DNA from: Mya arenaria
Lineage: Eukaryota > Mollusca > Bivalvia > Myida > Myidae
Assembly: GCF_026914265.1 (NCBI RefSeq)
Contig: NC_069136.1
Coordinates: forward strand, 50,509,381 to 50,573,380
Direction: 5' to 3'
Length of the DNA stretch: 64,000 nucleotides
Of this stretch, positions 42,101 through 51,894 are shown in pieces. The position numbers and the translations under genes are program-made. The notes under the pieces were generated by a model. That model saw only the letters and a program-made list of their open reading frames with translations, did not search any database and was not told the DNA's origin. Position 1 is the stretch's first letter. Each line of letters starts with the position of its first letter.

Positions 42101-45100
42101 AATTATAAGAAAGGCTGACCAGATAAACAACTATCATGGTTCAGATTGTTTGTATGCTTTCGTAGCAGGTCAACCGATGGTATGCATATTGTTCACGAAC
42201 AACCTTTTAAATAATCGTTATCTTCAACTACTTTTAACAAAACGATCATTTAAAAGCAAACCATTCAATAAAAGTTTCCTTCTAAACACATAACGTTAAT
42301 GATTGTCTTCTGTAAAATAAAACAGTATAATTCGAAGCTGTAGTCTACTTTTAACAGGAGATAAGTGTACTCAATTTAATGAATTGTTCAAATCGTTGGG
42401 CTGGTTAAAGCGTGTTGGGTCCTAGGATTCCCCGTGTCAAACTGCGTTTGTATCTCCGACAACAATCATGTAAAGCATTACACATATTTACACCAATTGT
42501 TTTTTTTCTCTCTAGAACTGTTAATAAAAGACTTAAATTTATTTCAATAAATCTTGCAATAATTCTTTCCCAGCAATGCTGTAAATAAAAAAGATCCGCC
42601 CGGTTTACGCATTTTATTGCTACGGACAAAAAAAAAATCCCGAAATAAAATATTTTAACGTAAAAATAAAAACGCTAATGACGAAATTCAAAAGCAAAAA
42701 TGAACAATTTTTAACATGTTGATTTAATATGGCTTGCTAACCTTTGAAATATTTTACATTCTTGGTAAATCTGTGTTTGCGTCTGAACAACTAAGAAATA
42801 AATTAAGTGTAATTTTTTGCACCCATAGCACCATGCCAACAGTGCAGATATCATGATAACAACACGGCTAAGGCAAATTTATAGAGATAATACTGAGGGA
42901 AACATACAATATAGGCGGGGGTTAAATCAGACAGTATGTTCGCTCCAAACATGTATTTAATGAACACCTGTTAAAATTTATAATGAAACTATATTTAGCA
43001 TGTAACTTTCCCGTTACCACTTCGATTTAAAAGACTTATCCTTCATGTTCATGGTTTCATACTTAAAGACACTACGAATCGTTTTCAGAAACTCACGATT
43101 TCATTCTGCACGATTTCCTTCTTGATAACTGGGCTTAGTTATTATGTAAATGAATAGTACAACGGCAGAATGTCGTAATGGAACTTTTGCTGCTGTTTAT
43201 ATCTCCACTTCTAAATTATTTTATAAACAAACTCTCCTAAGAAATGAAAAAAAAAACATACATCGTGTTAGTCGAATAACACAGAATGAACTACAAGAAC
43301 AAGCACAGAAGCAAAAGTTTGATTGAAGACCTTGTTTAGAGTCAGTGGAAGATTTATAGATGACCTTTAGATCATAACATATATAAACGCTTGGGCCGTT
43401 ATTCCAATGATAGTCAGCTATGTGTTTTTATATCGTCGCAAGATCTCTCATTTGGTAGCCCTTGCGTAGTTATCGGTCTTACTTTCGCCCGCAAATATTG
43501 TTTAAAATGAATTTTAAAAACATATATATGTGTGCGAACTTGAGAATGTCTACGATAGTTTGGATCATGCGTCGTATAACATTTACCGACCTATAATTGC
43601 CTTACAGATGATAGCACCTATCCGCCTGTGACGTACGCATATTTGGAGCAGATCAACAAAAAGTTTTACGTCAGGTTTGCTCAGAAAAAAGACTTGAAAA
43701 AAAGCTTATGCACAGGAGGTAAATACAAACTGAGCATGAATATTATTTGTAAATACTAAATGTTGGGGCAAGTGTAAAGCTGAGTTTCCGAAACAGTTTT
43801 TACTCCCAGTGAATTCTTGCTTGGTGTTCACTGACCGTAACAACGCGCTTACCACAACATGTATACCAACCGCCCCATTGAGATATTGCTTGGTGTTCGC
43901 TGACCGTACCAAGGCGGTAACCCCAACATGTTTATCACGCCCCAAGTGAGATCTTGCTTCTTGTTCACCGACCGTGCATAAGCGGTCACCACAACATGTA
44001 TATCAACGCCACCAGTGAGATCTTCTTTGTGTTCACTGACCGTGCCAGGATGTTTTGTGCTTGTTCTACCTTTATCATTGTGCCCTGTATAAAAATCCAT
44101 GATAAATGTTAGGCTAATGTGCTTGTCCTAGGAGTTTGCATTTTTATATAGACAGATATGCTTATTGATATGTCTATTTTACGCCAAAACTGAAGTGACC
44201 ATACATGAAAATATATAATGATTATGCTTTTATAAATGCGAAACATATATACAATGATGCAACATGCAAACACACACACAAATTATACACAGTTTACAAG
44301 TACAGAACACATAAATTATGTTTAAATATTCCTAATTACAATAGCCGATGTCATCAGAGTTCATGTTTTTGTATTTATTTTGTATAATTCTGCAAAAACC
44401 TGTTGTTAAATTTGCATCAAACTCCAGCATTAAGGGGTTTGTATTTTGAAATAATTGCTTCAAATCGTTAATATGCATTGTGTTTTTAAAGATATTAACT
44501 GTCCGTCATTATTGATTTTAATCAACTTGACAATCGCACCCGTTACATAAATCAACATTGTAACGAAGAGTTACTTTCCTACGATTAAAATTTGCCATGA
44601 AGGTTATTTTGTCCTTAAATTTTAAACGGATTGTAAGCAAGGTATACATTTTGTTATAATTAACTTTAATTTATTTAATTTTATAATTATAATAATCAAC
44701 AAGTTTAAGCTCCTAGAAGAGTCATGTTCGAGTGAACTCGAGTGTCGCTGACAGTTTCTAGGCAGTTATTCCATAGTTACCGCTAAAGCTATTTAATGCT
44801 TATGTAGTCTGTCGTTGATGATCATATTCGAGCATGTGGTGTTTGTACGTTTGTGTCTCTAGTTCAATGTCGTTTGGGCATTTACCTTTTGCCTCTAAAC
44901 ATGGTTTATATTGCAAGGTTTGACTACGGGGTTTCTCACAGTGTGTTTCATTGTATTATTAGAAAATATCATTAAACGCGACCAATTGATCGAGCGCGCA
45001 TTTTCTGTGACATTTCTTGTTTCAATTTGGACCCACAATTTTATCATGTTGCGCTGCTCCGTTACTTTACTTGAGGTCATTGCAATTTACGTTCGAAACC

Positions 45101-48100
45101 CAATAGTCTGTTGCGATAAACAATATCTTTACAACCGTATTACGTCACAAGTGTGTCATAACTGTGTACGAAAACTACATACCTTTGAAACCAACCAATG
45201 TTTGATAAGGGACACATTGTTCAAGTGCGCCGTCCTACCAGTCCGCAGATTACTTTAGCGTCCTGAGATACAATCATTTTGAACGGATTTCTGCAAAAAT
45301 GAATATGTGGCGAGTTCAATATACTCGTGAAAGTATTTTAGCCATTTTCTCAGTTCTTACGCTAAGGAAATATTATTAACAGTGTCGACGTACTTTTAGA
45401 ATGGCTCTCGCACTAGTCCGGAAAAACTTATATACACGAAGGCACAACATATACCACCTTCTTTCATTGAATTTGTGAATATGCGAAAACTAGTTGTCAC
45501 CATCTCGTGAAAACTACGACAGAAATGAGCCCCCCCCCCCCCCATTACCGTTCAACTGCTTAACCCAATGGAAATTTCAGTGCGCGCCGGGTACCAAATA
45601 TTTTGCGTGTACATAAACAACACATTCCGTTGTTACACAGCGCGCGCTGAATAATTCACATATTGACGAAACCAAAACAGTCGAAAAGATATGCGGAATT
45701 CATTCATATGCTATCTTTCACGGTCATGGCGAAAATATATTGATTTTTATATTAACGAATTAAATAAAAGTGAGGTAATATAATGTCTGTGCCAGATGGA
45801 TAAATTCTCGTTAAGTTAATACTTATATGTTGTGTTTCTGCGCAAAATTAAGTATTCAAACAATGAGTATCTACGGGTATTGGAATAATTTGTTTTGTTT
45901 CTAGCTTGTCGCTTTTATATCTACTAGTATCATGAATACATTTAATATTATATAATAAATTCATAATTTGTGTTTGAAATTATTCGATCATGGTAACAAA
46001 CCATTTATTACCAATACCTACATGATTTAACTATAGCAGTGTGGTGTGTATTTCCTCGATGTATTTCACAAGATCACTTCCGTTGTATTCTTTGGCTTAT
46101 TAACTGTAGAAATAATATTTAATGATTAACTAATATTCAATTTACTTGATGTTCCCAATTTATTGTAGGCCAAGGAGAATTTATCCAATTTCCATTACCT
46201 TAATCTGATGTAGTTCGTTATAATTCGCTCGATTTCCTCTTAATCGCCAAAGTAGAACATTTACACAAACTTTCGACCGAATTATTAAGGGTTGGTTTTC
46301 ATCATGCGAATTAAGACATGCCTGTAATTACAAAACATTTTATATAGCTGAGGCAAATTGTCTAGACACGTTCTTCTTATTCCCCATTATAATTAATACA
46401 ACAATGGAAACTACGCGAACAAGCCGGATAGCACGACACTTAACCGAATTTGTAAAGGCACCGGATCTTCAAACAATTTACAAAACAATTAAATCCCTAG
46501 TCCTATGGTCCCACCTATAAGACAATTAATAGGAGTTGGTTGCGCATACATTTGTTCGACAGTTACCCTTCGTAGACATAAGTGTTCTTAAACAAATGTG
46601 TTCACCTTCAATGTGTATTTAAAAAGAGTACCCCAATCAAATAATGATATATGTTGTACTGCTGCTGTTTGTATTGGCTAACTGTTGAAAAATCTAGACA
46701 TCACATCCCTTTGATTGTCTTTTGATGTAGTTAATATAGTGAACATATAGTGTAAACTCAGCAATTCCACTGTCGAGCAGCATTTTAGACTGATATGTTT
46801 CTTAAATTTGCTTACTTATAAAAACTAATATTCTATTTATTCAACACATATCAGAACATTAATTCTGGAAATAATAGTGTATATTTCCCGCATATTAACA
46901 GAACCTTTGCCGTCAACCGCTTATTACAATACAACATACACACATCTTACAGGCAAGCCAACATTGAATACAACGCCAAAATCACACCCGGTACCTGAAG
47001 GAACAACAGCGTCTTTAGACAACGACGAAGGGGGTATGTTAATTGTCAACTATATTCTTTGAGCAATCTTTACATTTTAACTTTATTGAAAACAGGATCA
47101 TTCTCAAGTCAAATTGAGAAATGCTACAAGTTTTAACGAGAACACAATCCAAGCAATAAGAGTGTTCGAATTACAACTTGTAATCATTATAATCAATGTG
47201 AATCGGCCTTTTTATGATATAAGCTTCACCAGTAATGCAAATTGTATAATGCAGGTAGGTAAACGGAATAAATAATGTCAACGCGATAATATGAGTGCAT
47301 TCTCACGCCGAAAATTTAGTTGATGTTGTGATGTTTATATGTTTGTGTTCATAGTTCGTTGTCGTTTCTGCTCTTGCCTTCTTCCCTAAACAGGTTTTAT
47401 TTAGAATTTTCGACTGAAGGGCTTTGTCCCAGTTGTTTTCGAATACATTAGGACACTGAGTTGAATCTGCTCGCTTTTGTCATTCTGTACATACTATCAA
47501 ATATGCTAGATATCAATACATTTTGCAATGTGTGCTTCACTATAAACAAAGTATTTTTAATAAGGCAATAATTGTCCACAGCAAAACTCAACGGCATAGT
47601 TAACAAGTGTTTGAATAGAAATTGAACGAGTTACCGAAACATGAATTCTAAACATTTGAGGTCTAATTGTGATCGCATAGTTAACAAGTGTTTGAATCGA
47701 ATTGAACGATTTACTAAACCATGAACTCTAAACATTTGAGGTCTAATGGTGATCGCATAGTTAACAAGTGTTTGAATCGAATTGAACGATTTACTGGAAA
47801 ACTCTAAACATTTAAAGTCTAATTGTGATCGTTTTTAAAAATATCAAAGAACTAATTTATTCTATACCAAAAACTAATCTTTGACTTTATTGATTGATGT
47901 ATTGATTAATTGAATGATTGATTGATACATTCAACCTTAATTTTTTGTCATGAAAGGAACCAAGACAAGAAAGCTAAGCTAGTGCGATGCGCTTGATAAA
48001 ATAATAATGTTTTTTACTTGCTCATATAGTCGATTCTGATGTTCATTATTATATTATATGCCAAAATTATATTGTAACGTCTTCATCAAGCTCGAACAGA

Positions 48101-50591
48101 ATTCAATTTGTTTTTAAACGTCACAGAAACTTAGATATCATAAATAAGTATACATACATGTAAATGATAAATGTACGTGTGGTAGAAATCAAAATAACAA
48201 GAAGTCATCTCGGCAGTGACTAGATTACCAGTGGTGTTTTATAAGTTATATTATTGAACTTTGGTAGCCATTGCTTTAAAATGAAAGAGCCTTTCATGTA
48301 ATATTTAATGATACATCTAAAAAATCCATTCCCTGAATGGCAACCAGTGCATTTGGAAAAGTAATGCTTGAATTAAAAATGCATTTATGAATGCTAATCA
48401 AAGATTTGAACTGAAACACGAATAAATAATATATTTTATAGATATAACCTTGGAGAACTACCTCAATGCAAACCTTCGTGGGAATGACAGTCTACGTCAT
48501 CGGCGATCTTTACTGCGTTTGAGGGTCTCCCCATTGGAGGCAAAAAAGATAAAAATACACAGAACAAAACAATACATGTCCGGAAGAAGCATGCAATAAA
48601 CAAAAGAAAAACCATCAATATCATATACACCTTTTTAGGTCATTAAAACATAATTGTGTGCAAAAATTTTAGTTATATATACTGACGTTCAGGAAATCGT
48701 ATCGTTTATTGCCTACAACCAGAAGAAGCCAAGATTGCCGTGTTAGAAAAAAACCTTGTAATGTTAAAGTTGAAATCTGTTCAAATATTTTGTACTTATA
48801 TAATACAATTCGTATGTCAATGCATTCTGACTAAAACATTTTATGACCAATTAAATGTCGTGTGTCGTGAGTCAAAAAAGCTTAGCATTCGATGACAAAT
48901 ATTTGTCGCGCCAGCTCAACATTCATTTCTTGAATGTTGAATGAGGTTAATGGAGCCAAATTGACAGTTGGCGAGCAAGCACAACATACATTATGTGAAC
49001 ATTGCTTATGTTGTTGACTTCGTTTTCTCAATTATATGTTGTTTGTCAAGCCAGCTTTGCATTTATGTTCTGAATCTTAATTTGTAAATATCAATAGTCA
49101 ACCTATCAATTGTGATTATATGATTGTCAAAATGCTTTTACTCTACTGGTACACATCAAATACAGATTGCATACAGACAAGGCATCTTTGATACCATGCA
49201 TCAAAAATTGTTTTGGTCGATGTTTTCTTAAATTCCTTTATCAATTGTAGCAATATAGATATGTTTTCCCTTTGCTTCACAAAATAGCATCGTACAAAAA
49301 TATTATGTTTGAATGAAAAGAGTACAGTTAGCTAAGCAGCATCAAGAAGGTGCTTTTTTTAATACAACAGGAATTAATCCATTTCCACAAATTGCTTAAC
49401 AGAACGAAATATCATTATTTTTGGATATTATTTGCCATTTTTCTATTATAACAGGGTCACCCACTAAAATAGTGGTTGGTGTGGTTAATGCTGTGGCATT
49501 ACTTGTTGCTGCAGTACTTGCATTTTTGATTAGGAGAAGGTAAGTTATCTAATATAAATTTCTTATTATTATATCGTTATATATTTGCACTACTTTTATT
49601 TGTATTTGTTCATCATTATTGAGTATTCGCTTAAATGTAACATTGACCTCTTTTAAAAATAATTACAACATAAGATGTATTATGGGTTAACGTATTTGAT
49701 GAAACGAAAAAGATACATTTTGAACATCATGGCTTTTTTCATACAGATAAAGACTTTGAATTTGATTTGTTTATAAAATTCATAATTTTGGTTTATTTCT
49801 TCAATCTAGGTATCTTTCAAAATGTGAAGATAGCTCATCGTTAGCATATTAAAACAATGGTATATTGCTTAAATTTTAATCAATGAAATTCGGAATGAAG
49901 ATGTCTTATACTATTCATTAAGTTCCTACCCAGTGTAAGCGTATTGCATATATTCTGATACAAACCTTTACATACAAAAAAGGCTGAGCTGTTTTGCCTT
50001 TGAAATGGTAAAATTCAAGATCATGTTATAGTACACACATACACATAACGTTACTTACATTCAATTGAATGGGTATTACCTGAAACAAACAAAAGTGTCC
50101 GGAATGTAGGAAAAGGGACAATTGAATGGGCATTTACTGAAACAATCAAATGTGTCCGGAATGTAGGAAAAGGGACAATTGAATGAGCATTTACTGAAAC
50201 AAACAAATGTGTCTGGAATGCAGAATTAGTGACTATTTTGCAGATGTTATATCAAGGCATTAATTTACTCATAAGCATTTAGGTTTAGTGTGTGTTGCAT
50301 GCATATAAAACGGTTTTATTTATGATATTTTTCAGGTACATGCACAAGGCTTGCTTGAATAACGCCACGACAGTAAAATCTTCAGGACAGCCATCCGCAG
50401 GGGTGTCAACTGATGTGGACAATCAACAACGAGTTGAATATGTTAACACCGCAAATAATGATATGCACAGAAATACTGAAAACAATCCGGAGGCTATTAC
50501 TTACGAAAAACTTAACATGACTAAAGGTGTTGATAACTATCTCTCACTCCAAGAAATAAATGCAGTCGAGCACGACTATCAAAACACATGA
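33775..50591 (+). CDS. Receptor copy 2: intact lectin-like/WSC-like type I membrane protein with ITIM-like tail
   Basis: Ten exons: 33775-33835, 35513-35698, 37649-37752, 38603-38738, 39540-39683, 41809-42006, 43608-43718, 46902-47033, 49455-49539 and 50336-50591. Their sum is 1,413 nt, exactly 470 codons plus stop, with every junction in phase. Signal peptide (MNPLNCVIVTVVYC), WIGY module, WSC-like cysteine segment, WTGI module, Thr/Pro stalk, one transmembrane helix and a 84-residue tail with EYVNT, ITYEKL and NYLSL. All ectodomain introns are phase 1 except one phase 0, a pattern that favours exon skipping and shuffling. Role: cell-surface recognition with SH2-type signalling (inference). 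An alternative last exon at 49,810 would give a short tail. Introns carry a SINE and an inverted-repeat element absent from the other copies. Confidence 0.8.
33836..35512 (+). other. Copy 2 intron 1
   Basis: Non-coding, 1.7 kb, the uninterrupted counterpart of the 9-kb intron 1 of copy 1. No mobile element recognised. Confidence 0.5.
35513..35698 (+). CDS. Copy 2 exon 2: lectin-like part with WIGY motif
   Basis: GQGVFVSHDETRWDESRC, then CIVENGLDLDDQDNGLWIGY and ISYAYVG. Four codons shorter than copies 1 and 3 in the segment after ENGL. Phase 1 to 1. Confidence 0.82.
35699..37067 (+). other. Copy 2 intron 2, part before the SINE
   Basis: Non-coding. It contains an 'acgcctttaaacggtcaatgaa' repeat piece at about 35,850 and paralogous blocks at 36,520-37,060. 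Confidence 0.45.
37068..37343 (+). mobile_element. tRNA-derived SINE with 11-bp target-site duplication
   Basis: The body is 37,079-37,332, flanked by AAGCATCTGGC at 37,068-37,078 and 37,333-37,343. Polymerase III promoter: A-box-like TAAGTGCAGTGG (37,093) and a perfect B box GGTTCGATTCC (37,137-37,147). A central 'ctctgggttttccggtttccccc' block resembles conserved SINE core domains of invertebrates. The 3' end is 'ttgtaaaataaatatgtttaaact'. The undisturbed site exists in copy 3 near 58,575 ('gcatccgtccgatgcacgttcga'). Confidence 0.93.
37649..37752 (+). CDS. Copy 2 exon 3: WSC-like cysteine segment
   Basis: (G)CGQLNDGDEYFVSSLGECRG, then TTGCQTFGIQKSIT. Phase 1 to 0; donor ACG|GTAAGT. Confidence 0.82.
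37753..38602 (+). other. Copy 2 intron 3
   Basis: Non-coding; alignable in part to introns 3 of copies 1 and 3. The 187-codon open frame at 37,570-38,133 reads through exon 3 into this intron and is not a separate gene. Confidence 0.5.
38603..38738 (+). CDS. Copy 2 exon 4: cysteine-dense segment
   Basis: SLRCKCASKKPKQTQTCGEK, CEEADQYPCGG and FSFYTVENG. Five cysteines, phase 0 to 1. Confidence 0.82.
38808..39299. mobile_element. Inverted-repeat (MITE-like) element in copy 2 intron 4, with nested palindrome
   Basis: Arms at 38,808-38,855 and 39,253-39,299 are near-perfect reverse complements (start 'acaggtgatcgcc'). Inside, 38,886-38,903 and 39,029-39,046 form a second inverted repeat ('tgtgacgaaatgcgcaga'). 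No coding capacity. Absent from introns 4 of copies 1 and 3. No clean target-site duplication found. Confidence 0.85.
39125..39188. repeat. (AT)n microsatellite
   Basis: About 30 uninterrupted AT dinucleotides inside the MITE-like element. Confidence 0.97.
39540..39683 (+). CDS. Copy 2 exon 5: C-terminal part of first lectin-like module
   Basis: VPATEHSQDIHRNCLQFYYK, FYWVSC and LLCSNKYFSG. Phase 1 to 1; donor CCG|GTAATT. Confidence 0.82.
39684..41808 (+). other. Copy 2 intron 5
   Basis: Non-coding, 2.1 kb. Blocks at 40,020-40,260 and 40,520-40,880 match copy 3 at 60,930-61,160 and 61,560-61,790. Around 40,860-40,935 are repeated ATCGATAC-type octamers. A 17-bp direct repeat (ggaacgtttcaattaa) is at about 41,325-41,358. 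Confidence 0.5.
41809..42006 (+). CDS. Copy 2 exon 6: second lectin-like part with WTGI motif
   Basis: DNNPMAKIHDRSNEVWAQAV, EYCVAGGEFPASIQS and DHWTGILKTESIISL. Phase 1 to 1. Confidence 0.83.
42007..43607 (+). other. Copy 2 intron 6
   Basis: Non-coding, 1.6 kb, against 0.4 kb in copy 1. No element recognised. Confidence 0.4.
43608..43718 (+). CDS. Copy 2 exon 7: end of second lectin-like part
   Basis: DDSTYPPVTYAYLEQINKKF, YVRFAQKKDLKKSLCTGG. Same length as copy 1, phase 1 to 1. Confidence 0.82.
43803..44055. repeat. 68-bp tandem repeat, four units
   Basis: 'ttggtgttcactgaccgta' to 'caacatgtatatcaacgcc' recurs at 43,826, 43,895, 43,963 and 44,031. The 'gaccgtnccaaggcggt' core is the reverse complement of the 'accgccttggaacggtc' end of the dispersed element at 10,960-11,200. 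One diverged unit sits in copy 1 at 17,370-17,450, so the seed predates the duplication. Confidence 0.88.
44056..46901 (+). other. Copy 2 intron 7, remainder
   Basis: Non-coding. It includes a poly-C run of about 12 at 45,530. A stretch at 44,830-44,960 recurs diverged at 47,330-47,460. The 115-codon frame at 44,911-45,258 has no recognisable features beyond hydrophobic composition. Confidence 0.4.
46902..47033 (+). CDS. Copy 2 exon 8: Thr/Pro-rich stalk
   Basis: EPLPSTAYYNTTYTHLTGKP, TLNTTPKSHPVPEGTTASLD, NDEGG. Rich in Thr, Pro and Ser with two N-x-T sites, so probably an O-glycosylated stalk. Phase 1 to 1. Confidence 0.75.
47034..49454 (+). other. Copy 2 intron 8
   Basis: Non-coding; contains the 80-bp tandem repeat listed below. 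Otherwise nothing recognised. Confidence 0.4.
47594..47833. repeat. 80-bp tandem repeat, three units
   Basis: 'gcatagttaacaagtgtttgaat ... ctaaacatttgaggtctaat.gtgatc' recurs at 47,594, 47,675 and 47,755. Confidence 0.93.
49455..49539 (+). CDS. Copy 2 exon 9: transmembrane helix
   Basis: GSPTKIVVGVVNAVALLVAA then VLAFLIRRR. Phase 1 to 2; donor AG|GTAAGT is consensus. Confidence 0.85.
49810..49852 (+). CDS. Copy 2 candidate alternative last exon: short tail
   Basis: Preceded by TTCTTCAATCTAG, an acceptor in the correct phase 2. It completes the Arg codon and reads YLSKCEDSSSLAY then TAA. It begins R-Y and has an L/M-x-K-x-C pattern like the main tail exon (RYMHKAC). Used instead of the main exon it would give a 399-residue receptor without the ITIM-like motif. 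Confidence 0.45.
50062..50235. repeat. 57-bp tandem repeat, three units
   Basis: 'caattgaatgggcatttactgaaacaa..' recurs at 50,062, 50,119 and 50,176, just before the last exon of copy 2. Confidence 0.93.
50336..50591 (+). CDS. Copy 2 exon 10: cytoplasmic tail with ITIM-like motif
   Basis: Starts (R)YMHKACLNNATTVKSSG and ends EHDYQNT. Tyrosine sites: EYVNT (Y-x-N, Grb2-SH2 type), ITYEKL (fits I/V/L/S-x-Y-x-x-L/I/V, the ITIM consensus), NYLSL and DYQN. Less than half the length of the copy 1 tail and with no obvious similarity beyond the membrane-proximal Lys-Cys. Confidence 0.82.
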
Positions 50592-50695
50592 AGGCAAAGA
50601 GGCACACATAATGCAAAGAGAATATTAGCTTTTGTTGATGTTTTTCTTCGTTTAAACTGCATAAAGCTGTTTTTTTCAGTTTTTACTGTATCATC

Positions 50696-50701
50696 AATAA
50701 A
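50696..50701 (+). terminator. Polyadenylation signal of copy 2
   Basis: AATAAA 105 bp after the stop codon, a plausible 3' UTR length. Confidence 0.55.
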
Positions 50702-51894
50702 CGTAAATATCATATTTGTTAAAATTCGATTTCAGATGTGAATTAATTTCAGCGAGTGGTCACAGAAAGCAACATTTTCACGATTAGCAAAGACGGGATT
50801 TTCTGCGATTACTGGTGAAGTAAAGTTTGTCGTCATTATTCTGATTTATATGATCAACTTAAATGTTCAAAAAAAGCGTCTGAACACATTGAAGAAACAG
50901 CCTAACAGAACATTTTTTTCACACGAACGAGTAAGGCGAACGTTTCTAAATTTCTCATTCATATCATGTTTCGAAAGGAACAATTCAAGTTGATATTTTT
51001 CGATTGTTTACTTTTCAGTCTTACATTTCCACTCAGTTATATTTCAACTCGATATTTGTTTGCTTTCATAACATATTCAACTAAAAACGTTAAACTTTAA
51101 ATTTATTATCAAACTAAGATTTAAGTTGTTATTTTTACAAAAAAAGGTTATTTATAGAGACTTAATACACTTCCAGCACATCGACGTTTTTAGATGCCTT
51201 TGATTACGTATCAGAAGCATATGAGGTAATTTCACATTTTACCTCTTTTCGGTTATGCCGATTCCAAATCTGTACTGGTATATTTGATGTAATTTTGAGA
51301 TCAGACACTTTTCTAACTAAGCAGACTGGTCAAATGATAATATATAAACGTAATATCGTGATAACGTCAAAAATACGCTATTTTCAATAAACTTAGTTCA
51401 CTAGATCACTGTTAAGCTTACTATTACGTGATAGCGGTAAGTCGCCGTGAAACTCATCTGTATTGATGCGTTATCATTATCTTTAACGTATGACCAGTGA
51501 ATAATAAAAAAGGAAATACAATCCAAGAAAATATATAACAAAATACAGTTTGTTTTCAATACAAATTTGCAGGAAAGCATAGTCAGTTTGCAAAGATTTG
51601 AATGATCAGCGGGTGTTTCGACAGTTGTTTTTCAATTTAAGCACAAACATACAATACAAGCCGCCTCTCATTCATCCGGGGGCTGGTTAAAACAGCTTTT
51701 AATTTGAATTTTGCAAACTTGAAGCAATATTTGTCAAACTGGAGAACGTTCAGCTGCTTAAGACTTCTAAAGTATTTCATCCTCCCAATTGCAATTCTGC
51801 GGGCAACGGAAGCGAACAGGTTGTAGCCGATGCAATGTTGTCAATCGCAGACGAGCTCACTTTTCGTTTACAGATAGTATAGCAAGGGGCATGT
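50702..51894. other. Intergenic, nothing recognised
   Basis: AT-rich DNA with no gene or repeat that I can support. Confidence 0.35.

Noticed and set aside
44911..45258. 115-codon frame with hydrophobic stretches
   Set aside because: It lies in a long intron, has no family resemblance and overlaps a diverged duplicated block.
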